From Dialister sp. CAG:486 (lineage in GTDB: Bacteria; Bacillota; Negativicutes; Veillonellales; Dialisteraceae): DNA of 12,076 nt. The stretch is taken from contig FR879629.1 of assembly GCA_000434475.1 (NCBI GenBank), positions 10,925 to 23,000 on the forward strand, given 5' to 3'. The notes under the pieces are model-generated. The model was given only the letters and a program-made list of their open reading frames with translations. It was not told the origin of the DNA and did no database searches. The position numbers and the translations under genes were made by a program. Below, piece after piece: positions 6,576 through 12,076 of this stretch (positions are counted from its first letter, which is position 1; every line of letters starts with the position of its first letter).

Positions 6576-6581
6576 AATTTC

Positions 6582-6590
6582 ATTATAGCA
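6582..6590 (-). promoter_or_regulatory. Extended -10 promoter, minus strand
   Basis: On the minus strand TGCTATAAT (6590 down to 6582) is a perfect extended -10 element. No good -35 is seen; TTCTTT at 18-base spacing is the best candidate. It drives the minus-strand repeat protein and lies only about 30 bases from the ATG of the divergent frameshifted small gene. Confidence 0.65.
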
Positions 6591-6622
6591 TATAGGATTG
6601 TTTTGAAAGAAAGGGGATACCG

Positions 6623-6833
6623 ATGAATCTGTGGTCTAAAAGTAGATTAAAAGCTAAAATTTGTTGGTTGGCAGAAAATAATCATCATAATATTTATAAA
6701 AAATATAGTTAGCTACAAAGAGAAAGTTTTTCGCTTTGTTCCAGATTTTTATTATAACTATTCTATTAAATACTGCTATGGAATGACCAGCGAAGTATGG
6801 ACAACCATGAAAAAAATAAGGGAAACAGCATAA
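6623..6833 (+). pseudogene. Frameshifted small gene, about 69 residues if repaired
   Basis: ATG at 6623 follows AAGGGG (6611-6616) with six bases of spacing. The first frame gives MNLWSKSRLKAKICWLAENN and HHNIYKKYS before TAG at 6710. In the next frame coding-like sequence continues (YKEKVFRFVPDFYYNYSIKY, then CYGMTSEVWTTMKKIRETA) to TAA at 6831-6833. One extra base upstream of 6714, plausibly in the A-run at about 6698-6703, accounts for the break. Repair gives one continuous protein rich in Trp, Tyr, Phe and Lys with no signal peptide. A strong hairpin begins five bases after the final stop, as expected of a real transcription unit. No family recognised. The shift is +1 relative to the first frame, so classical -1 slippage does not explain it. 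A sequencing error, phase variation or decay remain possible. Composition is much more AT-rich than the flanking genes. Confidence 0.45.
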
Positions 6834-6837
6834 CATC

Positions 6838-6868
6838 AAGGGGCGGATGACATCGGCATCCGCCCCTT
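6838..6868 (+). terminator. Strong hairpin ending the frameshifted small gene
   Basis: AAGGGGCGGATG (6838-6849) pairs perfectly with CATCCGCCCCTT (6857-6868) around a seven-base loop. It is followed by ATTTAG, only a short T-run, so termination may be moderate. It begins five bases after the TAA at 6831-6833, which supports an expressed gene upstream. It is much more GC-rich than its AT-rich surroundings. Confidence 0.7.
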
Positions 6869-7169
6869 ATTTAGTCTAAGTAAGACCAAATAGGACTAAA
6901 CTAGAGTAAATAAGAAAAGAATATCATAATACTCCGAAAAGCTTCTCATGAAAAGGCAGAAGATATGTTATACTTGAAATTGAGAATGCAAAAGGAATTT
7001 TGAGACAAAGAATTTTTTGAAGAAAAAATACATAAAAGCATAATGATAGCAACAAAAAAACAAATTGACCCCAATAAATCACAATAAGAAGGGAAAAGAG
7101 GAAGTAATTGAAGTAATTATATTATCGATTTTGTCATAAAGCATCAAGCATTATCTGCTTATAAAGCTT
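6869..7169. other. AT-rich intergenic stretch, no gene seen
   Basis: About 300 bases of A/T-rich DNA hold no convincing reading frame or RNA gene on either strand. Small structures are present. An inverted repeat TTTAGTC (6870-6876)/GACTAAA (6894-6900) could be an operator. GAAGTAATT is directly repeated at 7101-7109 and 7110-7118. TTTTGTCA occurs at 7129-7136 and again at 7168-7175, overlapping the -35 of the recJ promoter. The composition differs sharply from the GC-richer housekeeping genes and suggests an acquired or decaying segment. Confidence 0.6.
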
Positions 7170-7199
7170 TTGTCAAAACTCCTCAAAATATATTATAAT
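7170..7199 (+). promoter_or_regulatory. Promoter of recJ
   Basis: TTGTCA (7170-7175) and TATAAT (7194-7199) are separated by 18 bases, five of six and six of six matches to the vegetative consensus. Transcription would start near 7206, leaving a leader of about 150 bases before recJ. A second TTGTCA at 7131-7136 has no well-placed -10. Confidence 0.75.
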
Positions 7200-7225
7200 T
7201 GTTGCAAATTACATCTTTTACGGAC

Positions 7226-7341
7226 GATGGATGGATGATCGAGAACATATCACAGACATGATAGCAAAACTGCACAGCAGAAGGACGCACCCGGTATTTT
7301 GTAAGACCGGAAAGACGCGTACATCAAAGCTTCCATCCATC
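7226..7341 (+). promoter_or_regulatory. Structured recJ leader, candidate cis-regulatory RNA
   Basis: GATGGATGGA (7226-7235) pairs perfectly with TCCATCCATC (7332-7341), closing a 96-base domain. Inside are three local hairpins: TATCA/TGATA around a six-base loop (about 7249-7264), CTGC/GCAG (7270-7280) and CCGGT/ACCGG (7291-7310). The closing helix ends ten bases before the weak GAGGG ribosome site of recJ (7352-7356), so its formation could affect initiation. The layout (one long closing stem, several inner hairpins, strong promoter 20 bases upstream) resembles a riboswitch or protein-binding leader. It does not match any consensus I know. No terminator stem with a T-run is seen. Confidence 0.45.
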
Positions 7342-7357
7342 TCCAGAAATCGAGGGC

Positions 7358-9355
7358 ATGATGACACAAGGACGAACCGCCTGCCGCTGGCATATCCGGG
7401 CAGGCGAAAACGAAACAAAAGAGATCCCTGCGTTTTTCCGCAGGCATTCGGTCACAGATGGTCTTGCGCGTATCCTGATGCGGCGCGGACTGGATACAGA
7501 AGACAAATTATCCCATTTTTTATATGATGACCTGTCGGATCTGTCAGATCCTTTCTTGATGAAGGGGATGAAGGAGGGCGTCACCCGTCTTCTTTCTGCG
7601 ATCGATCGCAAAGAGAAGATCGTAGTCTACGGAGACTATGACGTAGACGGCATCACATCGACTTCGATCCTCGTGCGCTGTCTGAAGGGCATGGGCGCGG
7701 ATGTCGGATACTACATCCCCCGGAGAGAAACGGAAGGATATGGGCTGAATGAGAAGGCTTTGCTTTCCCTCCGAAAAGAGGGCTATACGCTCCTCATCAC
7801 GGTGGACTGCGGTATCAGCTCGGCAGAGCTGATCGCAAGAAAACCCGAGGGTCTGGATATCATCGTGACGGACCATCACACACCGCCCGAGCAGCTGCCG
7901 GCATGCATCGCCGTGATCAATCCTCACCAGAAGGACTGCCCGTATCCGTACAAGGAGCTGGCGGGCTGCGGCGTCGCTTTCATGGTGGCCAGAGCACTGC
8001 ATCTGGCAAGGGATGGTGTCGATTTCACAGACAATGTAGAGCTCGCCGCACTGGGGACGATCGCAGACGTGGTATCTCTGACCGGAGAAAATCGTATCCT
8101 GGTACGGGAGGGGATGAAGCGTTTCCTTACGACCTCCATCAAGGGGCTTTCTTCGCTTCTGATCGCATCAGGCATCGTCCATGAGGATACGAAAGCCATC
8201 ACACATGCGGATCAGGTGTCCTTCGGTTTGGCGCCCCGTCTGAATGCGGCCGGACGCATTGCCCATGCCAGAGAAGGCGTACAGCTGATGACGACGGAGT
8301 CCAGTGAAGAGGCGGAGCGCCTCGCGAGCCAGCTCTGTGATACAAATGTGACGCGCCAGCAAATCGAGCGGAATATCTTCGAGGAAGCGCAGAAGCGCAT
8401 CGCAGAGCTGCAAATCGAAAAGGACATGGCCCTTGTCGTGGACGGGCAGGACTGGCATCCCGGCGTCATCGGCATCGTGGCGTCGCGCATCCTGGAGATC
8501 TACCATCGTCCGGTACTGGTGCTGACAGTCCGAGACGGAGTCGGGAAAGGCTCCTGTCGCTCCATCCCTGCTTTCAATATCTATGAAGCCTTGGCGGCTC
8601 AGAAGGATCTCTTGCTCCAGTATGGCGGACACAAAATGGCAGCCGGCTTCTCTATCGAGGCAGACAAGATCCCCGAATTCCGAAAACGGCTCAATGCCTA
8701 TGCGAAAGCAAGGCTCACTCCCGAAGACTGTATCTCTGTCCTTGAGGTAGAGGAGTGCCTGCCGCTCTCCGATGTATCCATCGATTTCATTCACTCGCTT
8801 GACCTTTTAGAGCCCTGCGGCTGTGACAATCCGAAGCCCATCTTTGCCACGCGGCAGGCTTTCGTGGAAACGGCGCGCCGCATCGGACAGGACAAGCGGC
8901 ATTTCAAATGCCAGCTGTCTGCCGGGAAGGAGCTTATCGATGCGATCTTCTGGGGCGTGGGGGATATCGATCCCTGCCGCGCAGGGGATGTGGTCGATCT
9001 TGTTTTCGAACCGGAAGTCCATGAATGGTATGGCGAGCATGTGCAGCTCATCTGCCGCGATATCCGAGAGGAAAATGAGAAGCTGCTCTCCCGCGATCTG
9101 CTGGTAGACATCTACAAGAAGCTCACCGTTTTCCTGAAAGACCAGCCACGACCTGTGAAGGAGGTACAGAGCTGCCTCATGACGCAGGGCGGCTTCGAAA
9201 AAGTCAGCCTCAGCATGGGACTTGCCGTTTTTGAAGAGCTTGAGCTCCTCTCACGCTTTTCCAGAAACGGGGAAGAATTTTACCAGCGCCGTATCGCAAC
9301 GAAAAAGCTGGATCTCATGGAGTCTGAAGTATATAGGAAGCATAGAATGTTTTAG
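7358..9355 (+). CDS. recJ: Single-stranded-DNA-specific exonuclease RecJ
   Basis: RecJ degrades single-stranded DNA 5' to 3' in recombination, mismatch and base-excision repair in the cytoplasm. The 665-residue protein shows the DHH phosphoesterase core: DYDVDG (Asp93, Asp95, Asp97), Asp150 in TVDCGISS, and DHH (172-174) in VTDHHTPPEQLP. The DHHA1 motif GGHKMAAGF (423-431) is followed by an OB-like nucleic-acid-binding region (about 460-570). A C-terminal segment (about 580-665), ending in MESEVYRKHRMF, resembles the extra C-terminal domain of Firmicute RecJ proteins. All metal ligands are present. The start is uncertain between ATG at 7358 and 7361. GAGGG (7352-7356) is closer than usual to both, so the leader structure may matter. 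rel follows after 234 bases with no strong terminator, an order (recJ-rel) I recall as common in Firmicutes. Confidence 0.95.
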   Translation: MMTQGRTACRWHIRAGENETKEIPAFFRRHSVTDGLARILMRRGLDTEDKLSHFLYDDLSDLSDPFLMKGMKEGVTRLLSAIDRKEKIVVYGDYDVDGITSTSILVRCLKGMGADVGYYIPRRETEGYGLNEKALLSLRKEGYTLLITVDCGISSAELIARKPEGLDIIVTDHHTPPEQLPACIAVINPHQKDCPYPYKELAGCGVAFMVARALHLARDGVDFTDNVELAALGTIADVVSLTGENRILVREGMKRFLTTSIKGLSSLLIASGIVHEDTKAITHADQVSFGLAPRLNAAGRIAHAREGVQLMTTESSEEAERLASQLCDTNVTRQQIERNIFEEAQKRIAELQIEKDMALVVDGQDWHPGVIGIVASRILEIYHRPVLVLTVRDGVGKGSCRSIPAFNIYEALAAQKDLLLQYGGHKMAAGFSIEADKIPEFRKRLNAYAKARLTPEDCISVLEVEECLPLSDVSIDFIHSLDLLEPCGCDNPKPIFATRQAFVETARRIGQDKRHFKCQLSAGKELIDAIFWGVGDIDPCRAGDVVDLVFEPEVHEWYGEHVQLICRDIREENEKLLSRDLLVDIYKKLTVFLKDQPRPVKEVQSCLMTQGGFEKVSLSMGLAVFEELELLSRFSRNGEEFYQRRIATKKLDLMESEVYRKHRMF

Positions 9356-9589
9356 GGCGAGGTCGTGACAGCTTCGCCGCAATCCTTCGGGATGCCTGAA
9401 GATATCCTCTCACTTTATCAGTCACGCCTGATACCACCTCTCCTTTCACAGGTGATGATACACCTCCATTCCTTGGAAAGCAGGAAACGGAGAGCGGGCA
9501 GTGCCATTTTCATGAAGGCAGCTTCCGGCACTGCCTTCCGGAGCTTGCACCCGGAAGCCTTAATTTTGATGCTGCAAGGAGGCACCGCT
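9356..9589 (+). promoter_or_regulatory. Long leader between recJ and rel with competing hairpins
   Basis: This 234-base gap is too long for simple spacing and is full of pairing. A UUCG-capped hairpin lies at 9382-9393. Two hexaloop hairpins follow: TATCAG/CTGATA (9416-9433) and AGGTG/CACCT (9450-9465). GGCAGTGCC (9497-9505) pairs with GGCACTGCC (9527-9535), and CTTCCGG (9535-9541) with CCGGAAG (9551-9557), followed by CCTTAATTTT, a weak terminator-like tail. CCGGAAGC (9551-9558) can instead pair with GCTTCCGG (9521-9528), which would break both earlier stems. Such exclusive pairing is typical of attenuators. The frame is open from a GTG at 9365, but the encoded 75 residues do not resemble Rel. 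No clear promoter is seen. Confidence 0.5.
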
Positions 9590-11977
9590 ATGAATGATAC
9601 AGAAAACAATAAAACAGAAGTACCGGTAGAAACGAATGCCCTTCCAGCACCAAGCGTATTCAATCGCAATCTCAATGAAGAGACCATCCATACGGATGCC
9701 TCCGCTTCGACGCTGGCCGAATTTCTGATCCATCAGGATGAATATGTAGAACGCATGAAAGAGCGGCAGGATTTTGCCGGAGAAAAAGAAGAAGAGCATA
9801 AAAAGCTCTTCGACAAGCTGAAAACGTACATGCATGATGAGAAATCGCTCGACCTCATCGAAGAAGCCTACGAGCTGGCAGAAAAAGCCCATGCGGGACA
9901 GACCAGGCAGACGGGCGAGCCATACATCATCCATCCCGTCTCTGTGGCCTACATTCTGGCGGAGCTGGAAATGGATAAGGAAGGTGTCATGGCAGCACTC
10001 CTGCATGATGTCGTCGAGGATACCGGCTATACGCTGGAAGATCTCAAAATGCTCTTTGGCGAAGAAGTCGCCTTCCTGGTCGATGGCGTGACGAAGCTCT
10101 CCCAATTCCACTACAAGGACAAAGAGGACCAGCAGCTTGAGAATTTCCGCAAAATGTTCCTCGCAATGGCCAAGGATATCCGCGTCGTCGTCATCAAGCT
10201 GGCAGACCGCCTGCACAATATGCGTACCCTAGGCATCTTCCGGCGGGAAAAGCAGATCCGCATCGCCCGTGAAACGATCGAGATCTATGCTCCGCTGGCA
10301 CACCGCTTGGGGATCTATAACATCAAGTGGGAACTGGAGGATCTCTGCTTCCACTACCTGCATCCGGAGGAATATGCTGACCTCGTGCGCCAGATGAAGC
10401 AGAAGCGCAAGGCGCGTGAGGAGATCGTCGATGATACCATGCGCGTGCTCCACGAACACATCGAAGAAGCGGGGATCAAGGCGACCATCACGGGACGGCC
10501 GAAGCATTTCTACAGCATTTACAAGAAAATGAAAAGGGATAACAAAGACTTATCCCAGATCTATGACCTCTATGCGGTGCGTGTCATCGTGGATACCATC
10601 CCGCAGTGCTATGCGATCCTCGGCATCGCACACTCTCTCTGGAGACCTCTTCCGAACCGCTTCAAGGACTACATCGCCGTCCCGAAGCCGAATATGTACC
10701 AGTCGCTCCATACGACCGTCATCGGGACGAAGGGGCAGCCGGTAGAGATCCAGATCCGCACGTGGGAAATGCACCATATTTCCGAATACGGTGTCGCTGC
10801 TCACTGGCGCTACAAGGAAGGCAGACATGCCGGCGGCAAGGACTTCGATGCGAAGATCTCCTGGCTGCGCCGCATCCTGGAATGGCAGGATACCAGCAAC
10901 CCGAAGGAATTCATGAATGCCCTGAAGCTCGATGTCTTCTCGGATGAAGTCTTCGTCTTCACACCGAAGGGCGATGTCATCAACCTGCCGAAGGGCTCGA
11001 TCCCGATCGACTTTGCTTACCGCATCCATACCGAAGTCGGCAATCGCTGCATCGGTGCGAAGGTGAATAATAAGATCGTCCCGCTCGATACGAAGCTGAA
11101 GAATGGGGATATCGTCTCTGTCATCACTTCGAAAAATGGCAAGCCGAGCTATGACTGGATCAATATGGTCGGCGCGGCTGACAGTAAGGCGAAGATCCGC
11201 AGCTGGTTCAAGAAAGAAAACAGAGAAGAAAATATAGCACGCGGGCAGCAGCTCCTGCTCGAGGAAACAGACCGTCTCGGCTATGAATGGAAGAAGCTCA
11301 TCGGAAAAGACCGCCTGCTTGAGGTTGCGAAGACCTTCAACTGTCCGACCACCGATGACCTTCTTGCCTCCATCGGCTTCGGCGGTATCCCCGTGAAGAG
11401 CACGATGGTGAAGCTCACGGAAAGATACAAGAAGGAGCTTGCTCTCCAAAAGCCCGTACTTCAAAAGACCGCAAAGGATCTGGAGAATCTCAAAATGCGC
11501 AGCATGAAAGCGCGCTCGTCCTCCGGCATACTCGTCCGCGGGGAAGTGGGACTCGAGGTGCATCTCGCCAAGTGCTGCACTCCGGTGCCGGGTGACTCCA
11601 TCGTCGGCTTCGTGACGCGCGGCCGCGGAGTCTCAGTCCATTGTGCGGACTGTCCGAATGCCATCAATTTCCCGGACAAAGATCGAATGATCGATGTGTC
11701 ATGGGAAGAAGAGACGGGCGGCATGTTCCTCGTCACGATCGAAGTCATCTGCTACGACCGCACCGGTCTCATGGCGGACATTCTGGCCGTGCTGACCGAG
11801 ATGAAGCTCTCCGTCTCTGCGGCGAATGTCAAGGTCGAGAACAATGGCATGGCCGTCATGAATCTTGGCATCCAGATCAAGGATCTGGCGCAGCTCGACT
11901 TCATCATGACCAAGATCCGCCGCATCAAGGGCGTCCATTCAGTCAGAAGAATGCGGTCGTCGAAGGGGGAAAATTAG
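9590..11977 (+). CDS. rel: Bifunctional (p)ppGpp synthetase/hydrolase Rel
   Basis: Rel makes and degrades the stringent-response alarmone (p)ppGpp and is activated on ribosomes by uncharged tRNA. The 795-residue protein has all domains: an HD hydrolase (about 99-220) with His115, His139-Asp140, Glu143-Asp144 and LADRLHN (Asp206); a synthetase (about 300-420) with GRPKHFYSIYKKM and QSLHTT; TGS (about 453-515, VFVFTPKGD); a zinc-finger-like region with Cys662, Cys663, Cys685 and Cys688; and a C-terminal ACT domain (about 715-790). The synthetase motif is R357-F-K-D360, the RXKD form of bifunctional Rel, and the HD residues are intact, so both activities are expected. AAGGAGG (9576-9582), seven bases before the ATG, decides the start over an upstream in-frame GTG. 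An acidic, low-complexity N-terminal extension of about 60 residues precedes the region where other Rel proteins begin. Confidence 0.96.
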   Translation: MNDTENNKTEVPVETNALPAPSVFNRNLNEETIHTDASASTLAEFLIHQDEYVERMKERQDFAGEKEEEHKKLFDKLKTYMHDEKSLDLIEEAYELAEKAHAGQTRQTGEPYIIHPVSVAYILAELEMDKEGVMAALLHDVVEDTGYTLEDLKMLFGEEVAFLVDGVTKLSQFHYKDKEDQQLENFRKMFLAMAKDIRVVVIKLADRLHNMRTLGIFRREKQIRIARETIEIYAPLAHRLGIYNIKWELEDLCFHYLHPEEYADLVRQMKQKRKAREEIVDDTMRVLHEHIEEAGIKATITGRPKHFYSIYKKMKRDNKDLSQIYDLYAVRVIVDTIPQCYAILGIAHSLWRPLPNRFKDYIAVPKPNMYQSLHTTVIGTKGQPVEIQIRTWEMHHISEYGVAAHWRYKEGRHAGGKDFDAKISWLRRILEWQDTSNPKEFMNALKLDVFSDEVFVFTPKGDVINLPKGSIPIDFAYRIHTEVGNRCIGAKVNNKIVPLDTKLKNGDIVSVITSKNGKPSYDWINMVGAADSKAKIRSWFKKENREENIARGQQLLLEETDRLGYEWKKLIGKDRLLEVAKTFNCPTTDDLLASIGFGGIPVKSTMVKLTERYKKELALQKPVLQKTAKDLENLKMRSMKARSSSGILVRGEVGLEVHLAKCCTPVPGDSIVGFVTRGRGVSVHCADCPNAINFPDKDRMIDVSWEEETGGMFLVTIEVICYDRTGLMADILAVLTEMKLSVSAANVKVENNGMAVMNLGIQIKDLAQLDFIMTKIRRIKGVHSVRRMRSSKGEN

Positions 11978-11991
11978 TAAGAAGGGGTGAG

Positions 11992-12005
11992 TGGTGACTG
12001 GTGAC
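11992..12005. repeat. Seven-base direct repeat TGGTGAC x2
   Basis: TGGTGAC occurs twice in tandem immediately downstream of rel, preceded by the similar GGGTGAG. GTGGTG (11991-11996) can pair with CACCAC (12024-12029), and neighbouring G and C runs extend the helix across a bulge. This could be a weak 3' end structure of the rel transcript, although no T-run follows. Confidence 0.5.
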
Positions 12006-12036
12006 TTGCATACCACTTTCGGGCACCACCCCCATT

Positions 12037-12076
12037 GAACCTATAGAACCTATAGAACCTATAGAACCTGCTGAAC
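12037..12076. repeat. Nine-base tandem repeat GAACCTATA
   Basis: Three exact copies of GAACCTATA (12037-12063) are followed by a variant GAACCTGCT (12064-12072) and a partial GAAC at the window edge, so the array may continue. Each junction contains the palindrome CTATAG, so neighbouring units can form small hairpins. It lies in non-coding sequence after rel. The unit is a multiple of three, but no gene is evident here. It may be a slippage-prone microsatellite or an intergenic repeat. Confidence 0.8.

Noticed and set aside
6654..6839. 61-residue minus-strand frame
   Set aside because: It is the complement of the coding-like plus-strand segments, has no ribosome site, and its start lies inside a hairpin arm.
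7245..7320. Cyclic-di-GMP-I riboswitch in the recJ leader
   Set aside because: A GGACGCA-like stretch recalls the class, but the GNRA-capped helix and its receptor are missing.
7231..7527. 98-residue reading frame overlapping the recJ start
   Set aside because: It overlaps recJ in another frame, has Arg-rich shadow composition and no good ribosome site. The bases are better explained as recJ leader plus recJ.
9416..9465. Two adjacent hexaloop hairpins as an ANTAR target before rel
   Set aside because: Loops read TCACGC and ATGATA; neither has A at position 1 with G at position 4, so the canonical motif is absent.
9365..9589. GTG-started 75-residue extension of Rel
   Set aside because: Sequence is not Rel-like, overlaps strong RNA hairpins, and the AAGGAGG before 9590 supports the shorter protein.

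Overview
This is an ordinary chromosomal stretch from a bacterium that is probably a Firmicute of the Negativicutes type (Veillonellaceae/Dialister-like). The basis is strong AAGGAGG-type ribosome sites, short spacings, low-GC-type promoters and terminators flanking moderately GC-rich genes, a bifunctional Rel, and an ANTAR two-component pair. The genus is a guess made without any search. I see no rRNA, tRNA, CRISPR array, phage gene or insertion sequence.

Layout: (1) positions 1-170 hold a GC-rich double hairpin and then the leader of tsaD. (2) 171-3957 is a plus-strand cluster: tsaD (tRNA t6A modification), a cytosolic GAF-PAS-HisKA_2 sensor kinase, its ANTAR RNA-binding response regulator, and an UPF0173 metallo-beta-lactamase-fold hydrolase. 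(3) 4046-4651 encodes an all-helical protein that looks like a divergent DUF47/PhoU relative. (4) 4779-4930 is a compact unit with promoter, ribosome site, 22-codon Cys-containing ORF, hairpins and terminator. (5) 5027-5890 is folP (dihydropteroate synthase) with its own extended -10 promoter. It ends at a bidirectional terminator shared with a convergent minus-strand gene.

(6) 6028-6590 is that minus-strand unit: a secreted 137-residue protein with two YPTQNIY-type repeats, a long structured 5' leader and an extended -10 promoter. (7) 6600-7200 is an AT-rich accessory patch. It holds a small gene broken by a one-base frameshift, followed directly by a strong hairpin, and then mostly non-coding DNA. 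(8) 7170-9355 is recJ with a clear promoter and a long leader that can fold into a closed multi-hairpin domain. (9) 9356-11977 is rel, the bifunctional (p)ppGpp synthetase/hydrolase, preceded by a 234-base leader with mutually exclusive hairpins. (10) 11978-12076 holds short tandem repeats.

The housekeeping genes are secure. The parts worth a second look are the RNA leaders before recJ, rel and the minus-strand gene, the 22-codon unit upstream of folP, the frameshifted small gene, and the ANTAR pair, which has no visible target in the window. I did not find a convincing complete new defence or metabolic system.
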